NCBI RefSeq assembly: GCF_000745005.1
Contig: NZ_JQNB01000001.1
Location: forward strand, 1,977,501 to 2,041,500
Source: Luteibacter sp. 9135
GTDB lineage: Bacteria > Pseudomonadota > Gammaproteobacteria > Xanthomonadales > Rhodanobacteraceae
Length of the DNA: 64,000 bases
Direction: 5' to 3'
Both the position numbers and the translations under genes were made by a program. Under the pieces are notes generated by a model. It was not told where the DNA came from. It saw nothing but the letters and a program-made list of their open reading frames with translations, and searched no databases. Below are positions 18,546 to 27,168 of this stretch, piece after piece. Numbering within the stretch: the first letter of the stretch is position 1; the number at the start of each line of letters is the position of its first letter.

Positions 18546-18605
18546 GGTTGCCTTGTCGATCTGTCCTTGGGGATACCGATGGTACGCTCAACCTCCCCGG
18601 GGAAC

Positions 18606-18983
18606 ATGCACGAAACGACCATGACCGATGAACGGGACGACCACGCGGCACGCACCCTTCGGGCGGCACGGATCATCGCGGCGGTCGCGGCCATTCCACG
18701 CGGACGAGTGGCCAGTTACGGCGCGATCGCGGCCCGTGCCGGCTACCCGGGCAGGGCGCGGATGATCGGCCGCGTGCTTGGCGAGGCGCCCGACCGGGCC
18801 ACGCTGCCCTGGCATCGTGTGCTGCGCGCCGACGGCCGCATCGGCATTCCACCGGGCACGCGCGGCTTCCGCGAACAGTGCCGCCTGCTGAAGGCCGAGG
18901 GCGTCACCGTGAAGGACGGGCGGGTTCCAATGAGTGCCTTTGGCCTGGACCATGACCTGGACCGGGCCCTCTGGGGTGGCTGA
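18606..18983 (+). CDS. Alkyltransferase-like (ATL) DNA-damage recognition protein
   Basis: 125 residues resembling the C-terminal DNA-binding domain of O6-methylguanine-DNA methyltransferase: IPRGRVASYGAIAARAGYPGRARMIGRVLG, then LPWHRVLRADGRIG. Where the methyltransferase has the acceptor Cys in PCHRV, this protein has Trp (PWHRV), the hallmark of ATL proteins such as E. coli YbaZ. ATLs flip and bind O6-alkylguanine and pass it to nucleotide excision repair without repairing it. A second in-frame ATG at 18621 is an equally possible start; neither has a strong ribosome site. Confidence 0.85.
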   Translation: MHETTMTDERDDHAARTLRAARIIAAVAAIPRGRVASYGAIAARAGYPGRARMIGRVLGEAPDRATLPWHRVLRADGRIGIPPGTRGFREQCRLLKAEGVTVKDGRVPMSAFGLDHDLDRALWGG

Positions 18984-18989
18984 GTCGTC

Positions 18990-19289
18990 TCAGCGGTAGG
19001 TGGTGTCGACCACCTTCCAGTGCGCGGCGGGATCGCGCCGCAGCGCGTGGTCGAGCAGGGCGGCATGGATATCGGCCAGCGCCTGCGGATCGTCGAGTAC
19101 ATGGACCGTCGCCGCCAGCGGGTGACCCGGCGGACAATTGGGACGGTGGTCCCGCATCAGGCATGTGGCCTCGGTGACAGCACCGGTGAAGGCGATGCGC
19201 CCGCCGTCGGCACGGGCGCCAGGCGTGAACGCCAGCAGGCAAATGGCCAGGGCGGCCGGTAAGGCACGGGCGGCAATCGGATGGTCCAT
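18990..19289 (-). CDS. Small exported hypothetical protein, 99 aa
   Basis: Signal peptide MDHPIAARALPAALAICLLA, cleavage probably after GARA. The mature part of about 70 residues begins DGGRIAFTGAVTEATCLM and holds two Cys (in EATCLMRD and RPNCPPG), likely disulfide-bonded in the periplasm. The opening strand with a conserved Cys is reminiscent of fimbrial-type N-termini (FxGxVxxxxC), but the protein is too short for a pilin and no usher or chaperone is near. Start chosen by the signal peptide and a GAGGAG site seven bases upstream. Convergent with the ATL gene, six bases apart. Confidence 0.6.
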   Translation of the reverse strand: MDHPIAARALPAALAICLLAFTPGARADGGRIAFTGAVTEATCLMRDHRPNCPPGHPLAATVHVLDDPQALADIHAALLDHALRRDPAAHWKVVDTTYR

Positions 19290-19467
19290 GGGGCGCTCCT
19301 CGTGGAGACACAGGGCCGGGGTGCGTCGCGGGGCGACCGGCCTGGTGTCATTAGCTGCCCGTTCGCGTGCCGGGACTATCACCTTCCTCCTGTAACGGCG
19401 TAGGCCTACCTCAGCTTTAGCTGCCACCAACAGCCGATCGGGCACGTCCGTTTGTTAGCATGTAGGG

Positions 19468-21285
19468 ATGCAGTCCCAGGCCCTCGATCTCCTCAGCACC
19501 GTTTTCGGTTACCCCGGATTCCGCGGCCAGCAACAAGCCATCGTCGAGGAGGTCGCCGGCGGTGGCGACGCCCTCGTGCTCATGCCCACGGGTGGCGGCA
19601 AGTCGCTGTGTTTCCAGATTCCCGCCCTCATGCGCCCAGGCACCGGCATCGTGGTGTCCCCCCTGATCGCGTTGATGCAGGATCAGGTCGACGCGCTCAC
19701 CGAGGCGGGTGTGCGCGCCCGCTATCTCAATTCCAGTCTCGACGCCGCCACCCAGCGCGAGGTGGAAGAGCTGCTGCTCGCCGGCGAGCTGGACATGCTC
19801 TACGTCGCGCCGGAGCGTCTGATCACCGGGCGCTTCCTCGGCCTGCTCGATCGCATCCCCATCGCCCTGTTCGCCATTGACGAGGCGCACTGCGTATCGC
19901 AGTGGGGGCACGACTTCCGCCCCGAATACCGCGAACTGGCCATCCTGCACGAGCGTTTCCCCGAGGTGCCGCGCATCGCGCTCACCGCCACGGCGGACGA
20001 GCGCACCCGCGAGGAAATCGTCGACCGCCTGGGCCTGCACGAAGCCCGCCGCTTCGTGTCCAGCTTCGACCGCCCCAACATCCGCTACCGCGTGGCACCG
20101 CGCCAGAATGCGCGTCGCCAGCTGCTCGACTTCCTCGATGCGCATCGTGGCGAGGCCGGTGTCATCTATTGCCTCAGCCGACGCAAGGTGGACGAAACCG
20201 CCGCGTGGCTGGCCGAAGCCGGTGTGGACGCGCTGCCCTACCACGCGGGCCTGGATGGCGATGTCCGCATGCGTCACCAGCAGCGCTTCCTGCGCGAGGA
20301 CGGCATCGTCATGGTCGCCACGGTGGCCTTCGGCATGGGCATCGACAAGCCCGACGTGCGCTTCGTCGCCCATCTCGACCTGCCGCGCAGCATGGAGGGC
20401 TACTACCAGGAAACCGGGCGCGCGGGCCGCGACGGCCTGCCGGCGGAAGCGTGGATGATCTACGGCCTGGGCGATGTCGTGACCATGAGCCAGATGATCT
20501 CCCAGTCCGACTCCGGCGACGACCGCAAGCGCATCGAGCGACTCAAGCTCGATTCGCTGCTGGGCTACGCCGAGGCCACGCGTTGCCGTCGCCAGCTGTT
20601 GCTCGAGGCCTTCGCCGAGGTCTATCCGGAGCCCTGCGGCAATTGCGACAACTGCCTGGTGCCGCCGAAGACCTGGGACGCCACCACGGCGGCGCAGAAG
20701 GCGATGTCCTGCATCTATCGCAGTGGCCAGCGTTACGGGGCGGGGCACCTCATCGAGATCCTGCGCGGTGAGGCCGGCGAGCGCGTGCGCGACCTGGGTC
20801 ACGACAAGCTCAGCGTCTTCGGCATCGGTGCCGACATGGACGCCACACAATGGCGGTCGGTGTTCCGCCAGTTGCTGGCGGCCGGCCTGGTCGAGGCCGA
20901 CCCGGAAGGCTTCGGTACCCTGCGCCTGTCGAAGGAGAGCGGCCCGGTGCTGCGCAGCGAGCGCCAGGTGTGGCTTCGCGAAGATGCCCGGCCGGCGAAG
21001 GGCCGTCGCTCCGGTTCGCGGCCGTCGCCTGCCGTGGCCGGCGGCTCGCTGGGTATCGAGGACATCGAGATGCCCTTGTGGAACGAGTTGCGCCGCGTCC
21101 GCGCGGAACTGGCCAAGGCGCACGGCGTGCCGGCCTATGTCATCTTCCACGACGCCACGCTGCTGGCCATGCTGCGCGCGCTGCCGGAAAACGAAGACGA
21201 ACTGGGCTCGATCAGTGGCGTGGGCGAGAACAAGCTCAAGCGTTACGGCAAGGATTTCCTGGCCGTTCTGAACGCACCCGCCTGA
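19468..21285 (+). CDS. recQ: RecQ, ATP-dependent 3'-5' DNA helicase
   Basis: 605 residues, full length. Helicase core with Walker A MPTGGGKS (Lys45), DEAH box at 138-141 followed by [13 protein letters not shown] (aromatic-rich loop), and motif [12 protein letters not shown]; then the RQC zinc site ([17 protein letters not shown]) and a C-terminal HRDC domain (about 525-605). Acts in recombination and stalled-fork processing. Starts 22 bp after a putative GTG on the opposite strand; no operon partner. Confidence 0.97.
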   Translation: MQSQALDLLSTVFGYPGFRGQQQAIVEEVAGGGDALVLMPTGGGKSLCFQIPALMRPGTGIVVSPLIALMQDQVDALTEAGVRARYLNSSLDAATQREVEELLLAGELDMLYVAPERLITGRFLGLLDRIPIALFAIDEAHCVSQWGHDFRPEYRELAILHERFPEVPRIALTATADERTREEIVDRLGLHEARRFVSSFDRPNIRYRVAPRQNARRQLLDFLDAHRGEAGVIYCLSRRKVDETAAWLAEAGVDALPYHAGLDGDVRMRHQQRFLREDGIVMVATVAFGMGIDKPDVRFVAHLDLPRSMEGYYQETGRAGRDGLPAEAWMIYGLGDVVTMSQMISQSDSGDDRKRIERLKLDSLLGYAEATRCRRQLLLEAFAEVYPEPCGNCDNCLVPPKTWDATTAAQKAMSCIYRSGQRYGAGHLIEILRGEAGERVRDLGHDKLSVFGIGADMDATQWRSVFRQLLAAGLVEADPEGFGTLRLSKESGPVLRSERQVWLREDARPAKGRRSGSRPSPAVAGGSLGIEDIEMPLWNELRRVRAELAKAHGVPAYVIFHDATLLAMLRALPENEDELGSISGVGENKLKRYGKDFLAVLNAPA

Positions 21286-21319
21286 CGTCCCTGCACGGCA
21301 CATCCGACATCGTCCCACG

Positions 21320-21337
21320 CTTGAGCTTATGCTCAAG
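21320..21337 (+). terminator. Small hairpin downstream of recQ (weak terminator candidate)
   Basis: Perfect 7-bp stem CTTGAGC / GCTCAAG with a TTAT loop, 35 bp after the recQ stop. No T-tract directly follows, so its role in termination is uncertain. The rest of the 225-bp gap shows nothing I can name. Confidence 0.35.
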
Positions 21338-21510
21338 TGTGCGCCACGCCTGAAAAAAAATGCCGTGCGAGTGCTTGCGTGCCACCCTCGGCATCCCCAA
21401 CTCCAGGGGGATTGCCCGACATCGCTACGTTCGCCAGTTCGACGTGACCAGACGAGGGTGCATGCCGTGATCCACGAGATCACGGCCAACGACGACTCAG
21501 GGAGCCGCCC

Positions 21511-23169
21511 ATGCACGACGCCACGCCACTCATCGCCACCATCGTCGGTGGCCTCGTCCTCGCCTTCCTCTTCGGCGCCGTTGCGCACCGGTTGCGCCTG
21601 CCCGTGCTGGCGGGCTACCTGCTGGCCGGCGTCGTCGCCGGGCCATTCACGCCGGGGTATGTCGCCGATGCGGGTATCGCGCAGGAGCTTGCCGACCTCG
21701 GCGTCATCCTGCTGATGTTCGGCGTGGGCCTGCACTTCTCGCTGAAGGATCTGCTGGCGGTCAAGGCGATCTCCATTCCCGGCGCCGCGGTGCAGATGGG
21801 CGTGGCCACCGGCCTGGGCATGTTGCTCGGCTGGGGACTGGGCTGGCCGGTGGCGCAGGGCTTCGTGTTCGGACTGGCGTTGTCCGTGGCCAGCACGGTG
21901 GTGTTGCTGCGGGCCATGGAGGAGCGTCGGCTACTGGATACCGATCGTGGCCGCATCGCCGTGGGCTGGCTGATCGTCGAAGACCTGGCCATGGTGCTGG
22001 CCCTGGTGCTGCTGCCGGCCATCGGCGGCTTCCTGGGCTCGGAGCAGGGCAACAATCCGCCCAGCATGGCGGCCCTGGCCGAGACGGTGGCCTGGACCAT
22101 CGGCAAGGTGGTGGTGTTCGTGGCGATCATGCTGATCGTCGGCAAGCGTGTGATCCCTTGGACGCTACAGGCTGTCTCCAGCACGGGTTCGCGCGAGCTG
22201 TTCCGACTGGCGGTGCTGGCCATCGCGCTCGGCGTGGCCTTCGGTGCCGCGCACCTGTTCGACGTGTCGTTCGAACTCGGGGCCTTCTTTGCCGGCATGA
22301 TGATGGGCGAATCGAAGCTGTCGCAGCAGGCTGCGGAAGAAACGCTGCCGTTGCGCGACGCCTTCGCGGTGCTGTTCTTCGTCTCCATCGGCATGCTGTT
22401 CAACCCGCATATTCTGGTCGAGCACCCGTGGATCGTGCTGGCGGCCTGCCTGATCATCATCGTCGGTAAGTCCGTGGCGGCGTTCGGCATCGTGCTGGCC
22501 TTCGGCCGTCCGCCGAAAACCGCGCTGACCATCGCCACCAGTCTTGCCCAGATCGGCGAGTTCTCGTTCATCCTCGCCGGCCTGGGCGTGTCGCTGAAGC
22601 TGCTCAGCGAAGAGGCCCGCGACATCCTGCTGGCCGCGGCCATCGTCTCCATCCTGATCAATCCGCTGCTGTTCGGTGCGCTGGATCGCTGGATCACCCG
22701 CCACGACAACGACGCACCGGACGAGCACGCCGATCCCGCCCTCGCGGGGCACACCGTGCTGGTCGGCTTCGGTCGGGTAGGGCGTCGTGTGTTCTCCGAA
22801 TTGCAGGCCACCGGGGCACGCACGCTGGTTATCGAGACCGACGAAGACGCGGTGCGCGAGTTGCGCGAGCAGCATGGTGCGGAAATCCTCATCGGCAACG
22901 CGGCCGCGGCGCTCGTGCTGGCCGAGGCCAACCTCGCCGGTGCGCGTGCCCTTATCGTCGCCGTGTCCGATCCGTTCGAAGCCGGCCAGATCGTGCGTGC
23001 CGCCCGCGCCCTGCGCCCCGACCTGCCGATCGTGGCGCGTGCGCATTCGCAAGAATGTGTGGCCCATCTCGACGGCCTGGGTGCCACGCAGGTGATCTAC
23101 GGCGAGCAGGAGGTGGCGCGCAGCATGTTCGCCGCAGCCGCGCCGCCGCAGCCCTCGTCGGGACACTGA
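21511..23169 (+). CDS. CPA2 family cation:proton antiporter (KefB/YbaL type)
   Basis: 552 residues. N-terminal membrane domain of about 12 helices (1-385), starting MHDATPLIATIVGGLVLAF, with LGVILLMFGVGLHFSLKDLL and FELGAFFAGMMMGES typical of the family. C-terminal TrkA-N nucleotide-binding domain (about 410-530) with the Rossmann pattern VLVGFGRVGRRV. Predicted K+ or Na+/H+ exchange at the inner membrane, gated by bound nucleotide. No KefF/KefG accessory gene beside it. Stands alone between recQ and the GH15 gene. Confidence 0.88.
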   Translation: MHDATPLIATIVGGLVLAFLFGAVAHRLRLPVLAGYLLAGVVAGPFTPGYVADAGIAQELADLGVILLMFGVGLHFSLKDLLAVKAISIPGAAVQMGVATGLGMLLGWGLGWPVAQGFVFGLALSVASTVVLLRAMEERRLLDTDRGRIAVGWLIVEDLAMVLALVLLPAIGGFLGSEQGNNPPSMAALAETVAWTIGKVVVFVAIMLIVGKRVIPWTLQAVSSTGSRELFRLAVLAIALGVAFGAAHLFDVSFELGAFFAGMMMGESKLSQQAAEETLPLRDAFAVLFFVSIGMLFNPHILVEHPWIVLAACLIIIVGKSVAAFGIVLAFGRPPKTALTIATSLAQIGEFSFILAGLGVSLKLLSEEARDILLAAAIVSILINPLLFGALDRWITRHDNDAPDEHADPALAGHTVLVGFGRVGRRVFSELQATGARTLVIETDEDAVRELREQHGAEILIGNAAAALVLAEANLAGARALIVAVSDPFEAGQIVRAARALRPDLPIVARAHSQECVAHLDGLGATQVIYGEQEVARSMFAAAAPPQPSSGH

Positions 23170-23256
23170 GCGGGCGCGTCTCGTTCGTCCGGATACGTCG
23201 TTCTAACGCGCCTCTGGCTACCGTTGATGGGACTACCCGCCCGCAACGAGGACACG

Positions 23257-25083
23257 ATGGCATCCCGGATCGAAGATTACGCGATGCTCGGCAATTGCCG
23301 AAGCGCCGCGCTGGTGGCCATGGATGGATCGATCGACTGGCTGTGCCTGCCACGGTTCGACTCCGCCGCCTGTTTTGCCGCCCTGCTGGGCCATGAGGGC
23401 AACGGCCGCTGGCGCATCGCTCCGGCCGATCCCGATGCCACGGTGAGGCGTGGCTACGTCGACGGCTCCCTGATCCTCGAGACCGAGTGGCGCACCGCCA
23501 CGGGCGTGGCGCGTGTCATCGATTTCATGCCCTTCGCGGGCGAGCAGGTCGGGGTCACGCGTATCGTCGAAGGCGTAGAAGGGCGCGTCGATTTCGAAGC
23601 CTCGCTGACCATCCGTTTCGACTACGGCAGCGCCGTGCCCTGGGTGACCCGCGTGGACGGCCAGACGCTGACGGCCGTCGCCGGGCCCGACATGCTGGTG
23701 GTACGCAGTCCCGTCGCCGTCGAAGGCGAGGGTATGCACAGCGTGGCGCGTTTCGCGGTGAGCAAAGGCGATTCCGTGCCGTTCGTGATGGCATGGGGTG
23801 CCTCCCATCTGGCCCCACCCGAAGCGATCGATCCCTACGATGCCTTGGTCAAGTCGCTGGCTTTCTGGGAAGACTGGTCCGGCCGCTGCAACGACAGCGG
23901 CGAATGGAGCGACATCGTCCGTCGCTCGCTCGTGGTCCTCAAGGGTCTAAGCTACCTACCCACCGGCGGCATCATCGCCGCGCCCACCACCTCGTTGCCG
24001 GAGCAACTGGGCGGCGAGCGCAACTGGGACTATCGCTACTGCTGGGCACGCGACGCCACGTTCGTCCTCTCCGCCTTCGTCAACGCGGGGTATCACGACG
24101 AAGCAACCGCCTGGCGCGACTGGGTACGCCGCGCCGTGGCCGGTTCGCCCGACCAGCTACAGGTGCTTTACGGCATCGCCGGCGAGCGCCGGCTCGAAGA
24201 ATACGAACTGGACTGGCTGGAAGGGTACGAAGGTGCCAAGCCGGTCCGCGTGGGCAACGCGGCCTCGCGGCAGTTCCAGCTCGACATCTACGGCGAACTG
24301 GTCGGCGCGTTCTCCCATGCCGTGAAGAACGGCGTGGCGCTGGAGCCCGAAGCCGACGATGTGCAGGGCGTGTTCCTGGAGCACCTTGCCAGCATCTGGC
24401 GCAAGCCGGACGAAGGCATCTGGGAGATCCGCGGCGAATCGCGCCACTTCGTGCACTCCAAAGTCATGGCGTGGCTGGCTTTCCAGCGCGCTTCAGAGCA
24501 GAACCGCGAAGGTCGCGACCCCGCGTTCGCCGCGCGCTGGCGGACGATCGCGGACGAGGTCAAGACCGACATCCTCGCCAAGGGCGTGGACCCGGAACGC
24601 GGCTGTTTCGTGCAGTCGTACGGTTCGAAGGAAATGGACGCCAGCCTGCTGATCGTCACGCTGACCGATTTCCTGCCGCCGGACGACCCGCGCATCGTCG
24701 CCACCGTCAAGGCGGTGGAAGAAGACCTCCTGGTGGATGGTTTCGTCCTGCGTTACGACACGAGCAGCGGCGTGGACGGCCTGCCGCCGGGTGAAGGCCA
24801 GTTCCTTCCCTGCAGCTTCTGGCTGGTCGAGAACTACGTGCTGCAAGGGCGCCTGGACGAGGCCCGCGAGTTGTTCGTCCGCCTGATCGGCCTGGCCAAC
24901 GACCTCGGTTTGCTTGCGGAGGAGTACGATCCACGGTCGAAACGGCTGCTGGGCAATTTCCCACAGGCCTTTTCGCACGTCGCCCTGGTCAATGCCGCCT
25001 TCAGCCTGGCGCATGGCTCCAGTGCGACGGCAGACATCCACGCCACCCCAGACGCCCACCATCCCCAAGGAGTCCGTGCATGA
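23257..25083 (+). CDS. Glycoside hydrolase family 15 protein (glucoamylase/trehalase type)
   Basis: 608 residues, no signal peptide, so cytoplasmic. N-terminal beta-sandwich then an (alpha/alpha)6 barrel. Seen: the bacterial GH15 start [32 protein letters not shown] (read here in two parts), [15 protein letters not shown], and general acid/base regions around DWLEGYEGA and [12 protein letters not shown]. In bacteria such enzymes hydrolyse trehalose or short maltodextrins; which is not decidable here. The ATG with GAGGA upstream was chosen. The stop overlaps the zwf start by four bases, linking glucose release to the pentose phosphate entry step. Confidence 0.85.
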   Translation: MASRIEDYAMLGNCRSAALVAMDGSIDWLCLPRFDSAACFAALLGHEGNGRWRIAPADPDATVRRGYVDGSLILETEWRTATGVARVIDFMPFAGEQVGVTRIVEGVEGRVDFEASLTIRFDYGSAVPWVTRVDGQTLTAVAGPDMLVVRSPVAVEGEGMHSVARFAVSKGDSVPFVMAWGASHLAPPEAIDPYDALVKSLAFWEDWSGRCNDSGEWSDIVRRSLVVLKGLSYLPTGGIIAAPTTSLPEQLGGERNWDYRYCWARDATFVLSAFVNAGYHDEATAWRDWVRRAVAGSPDQLQVLYGIAGERRLEEYELDWLEGYEGAKPVRVGNAASRQFQLDIYGELVGAFSHAVKNGVALEPEADDVQGVFLEHLASIWRKPDEGIWEIRGESRHFVHSKVMAWLAFQRASEQNREGRDPAFAARWRTIADEVKTDILAKGVDPERGCFVQSYGSKEMDASLLIVTLTDFLPPDDPRIVATVKAVEEDLLVDGFVLRYDTSSGVDGLPPGEGQFLPCSFWLVENYVLQGRLDEARELFVRLIGLANDLGLLAEEYDPRSKRLLGNFPQAFSHVALVNAAFSLAHGSSATADIHATPDAHHPQGVRA

Positions 25084-26933
25084 GCCCCGCCCCCACGAAG
25101 CGCGTCACCTCCCGCGCTCACCCGGCCGACCCGTGTACCGTCGTGATCTTCGGCGCCGCCGGCGACCTCACCAGCCGCCTCGTCGTACCCGCGCTCTACA
25201 ACATGCGCCGCACCGGGCTGCTGTCCGATAACTTCTCGATCATCGGTTTCAACCACGGCAAGATGACCGACAACGCGTGGCGCAAGGGCCTGCGTACCTC
25301 CCTCGAAAAGTACGTGGCCAACGGCGGCGGCAAGCTGGATGAAGAGGCCTGGGGCTGGCTCAGCGCGCAGATGACCTACCACGCCGGCGACTTCGACGAC
25401 CTCACCGCCTTCCAGAGCCTGGCGGTGAAGTTGCGCGAGACCGAGCGCCGCCGCGGCACGCAGGGCAACGTCCTGTTCTACCTGGCTACGCCCGAGCGTT
25501 TCTTCGGCGACGTGATCGAACAGCTGCACGAAGCCGGTCTGGTCGAGGAGGGCAGCACCGAGGGTGCGGCCTGGCGCCGCGTCATCATCGAAAAGCCGTT
25601 CGGCCACGACCTTGCCTCGGCCCATGCGCTGAACGAGCGGATCCTCAAGGTGCTGCGCGAAGACCAGATCTACCGCATCGATCATTTCCTCGGCAAGGAA
25701 ACCGTGCAGAACATCATGGCGTTTCGTTTCGCCAACGGTTTGTTCGAGCCGATCTGGAACCGCGACCGCATCGACCACGTGCAGATCACCGTGGCCGAGA
25801 CGGTAGGCGTGGAGCGGCGTGGCTCGTTTTACGAGCAGACCGGCGCGTTGCGTGACATGGTGCCCAACCACCTGTTCCAGCTGCTGGCCATGGTCGCCAT
25901 GGAACCGCCCACGTCCTTCGATGCCGAGGCCGTGCGCACACGCAAGGCGGAGACCATCGAGGCCATTCGGCCGATCCAGCCCGAGGATGCCGTACGTGGC
26001 CAGTACGGCCCGGGCGCGGTCAACAACGAACTGGCCACTTCCTACCGCGAGGAGCCCGATGTGGCGCCGGACTCGGTCACCGAGACGTTCGTCGCACTGA
26101 AGTTGTCGATCGACACCTGGCGCTGGTCCGGCGTGCCGTTCTACCTGCGCACCGGCAAGCACATGGGCCGACGCACCACGGAGATCGCCATCCGCTTCAA
26201 GTCGGCGCCGTTCGCCCCGTTCCGGGGCACCGGCATGGACGCGTTCGGTCCGGACTGGCTGGTCTTGCAGATTCAGCCCGACGAAGGCATCTCGCTGCAG
26301 TTCGACGTGAAGCGTCCGGGCCCGCGCGTGGAACTCGCGCCGGTGCGCATGGACTTCAAGTACGCCGACTGGTTCCGCGCCGAGCCCAACGTGGGCTACG
26401 AAACCCTGCTGTACGACTGCATGACCGGCGACGCCACGCTGTTCCAGCGTGCGGACATGGTCGAGGCGTGCTGGCGCGCGGTGCAGCCCATCCTCGACGA
26501 CTGGGCCCAGCGCACGCCGGCCGACTTCCCGAATTACGCCTCGGGCAGCGCGGGTCCGGCTTCGTCGGACACGTTGCTGGCGATGGGCGGCCGTTCCTGG
26601 CGACCGCTCAATTCCGCCGCGGAACTGAATGCGCGGCGCACGGCCAAGCCGCGCAGCGACGTGCTGCCGTCGTCGACGAAGTCGGCCGGTGGCCGTGCCT
26701 CGACCAAGCGTGCCGCTGCGAAAAAGGCACTGCGCGCGACGTCGGTGAAGAAGGCTGTCGGGAAGGCGGTGGCGGTGAAGAAGACCGCGGTAAAGAAGAC
26801 CGCGGTAAAGAAAGCAGCGGTAACGAAAGCCACCGTGAAAAAGACTGCGGTGAAGAAAGCCGCGACGAAGAAAGTCGCCGCCCCACGCAAGCCGTCAACG
26901 AAAAAGTCAGCCTCCCGCCGCACGCGCGCGTAG
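25080..26933 (+). CDS. zwf: Glucose-6-phosphate 1-dehydrogenase with a Lys/Ala-rich C-terminal tail
   Basis: 617 residues against about 490 for the family. Residues about 18-510 are a complete enzyme: NAD(P) site [11 protein letters not shown], substrate motif RIDHFLGKE, then [14 protein letters not shown]. It oxidises glucose 6-phosphate to the lactone. Residues about 520-617 form a basic tail of repeated [10 protein letters not shown] units, about 24 Lys and 9 Arg with one acidic residue, like histone H1 or AlgP-type tails. The tail is in the same frame with normal codon usage and ends on a TAG lying inside a REP. Coupled to GH15 by an ATGA overlap. Confidence 0.95.
   Translation: MSPAPTKRVTSRAHPADPCTVVIFGAAGDLTSRLVVPALYNMRRTGLLSDNFSIIGFNHGKMTDNAWRKGLRTSLEKYVANGGGKLDEEAWGWLSAQMTYHAGDFDDLTAFQSLAVKLRETERRRGTQGNVLFYLATPERFFGDVIEQLHEAGLVEEGSTEGAAWRRVIIEKPFGHDLASAHALNERILKVLREDQIYRIDHFLGKETVQNIMAFRFANGLFEPIWNRDRIDHVQITVAETVGVERRGSFYEQTGALRDMVPNHLFQLLAMVAMEPPTSFDAEAVRTRKAETIEAIRPIQPEDAVRGQYGPGAVNNELATSYREEPDVAPDSVTETFVALKLSIDTWRWSGVPFYLRTGKHMGRRTTEIAIRFKSAPFAPFRGTGMDAFGPDWLVLQIQPDEGISLQFDVKRPGPRVELAPVRMDFKYADWFRAEPNVGYETLLYDCMTGDATLFQRADMVEACWRAVQPILDDWAQRTPADFPNYASGSAGPASSDTLLAMGGRSWRPLNSAAELNARRTAKPRSDVLPSSTKSAGGRASTKRAAAKKALRATSVKKAVGKAVAVKKTAVKKTAVKKAAVTKATVKKTAVKKAATKKVAAPRKPSTKKSASRRTRA
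26637..26930 (+). repeat. Repetitive coding segment for the basic tail of Zwf
   Basis: Short in-frame direct repeats of the type AAGAAGACCGCGGTA encode the [15 protein letters not shown] series. Such repeats change length readily by slippage, so tail length may vary between strains. This is part of the zwf coding sequence, not a separate gene. Confidence 0.8.
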
Positions 26934-26958
26934 GAGCCCACGATGTGGGCGAACCCTC
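26930..26958 (+). repeat. REP element overlapping the zwf stop codon
   Basis: GTAGGAGCCCACGATGTGGG then CGAACCCTC. The TAG of the GTAGGAG core (26931-26933) is the zwf stop. Stem GCCCAC/GTGGGC. Pairs in inverted orientation with 27106-27133 across about 150 bp. Confidence 0.85.
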
Positions 26959-27105
26959 ACCGCGACTATCGCGAGTGAGGGCGCCCATGGCTATGGCCGG
27001 ATGTTGCGTTCGGTGACACCGGCGTCAGGGAAGAGCGGCTTCGTTTTGCGTTTGGAAACGCCTTTGTCGGTGTGGGGTCCGGCTTCTTTCGGCAGATACA
27101 GGTTT

Positions 27106-27133
27106 AGGGTTCGCGCACATCGTGCGCTCCTAC
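27106..27133 (-). repeat. REP element between zwf and the DUF3300 gene
   Basis: Reverse-strand GTAGGAGCGCACGATGTGCG then CGAACCCT. Its extension, read on the reverse strand (GAAGCCGG, CCCCACACCG, AGGCGTTTCC, CGAAGCCG), resembles spacer Y of the composites. Confidence 0.85.
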
Positions 27134-27168
27134 GCCCGCGGTCGTTCGGCGTTCCGGGTTCTCATCCT

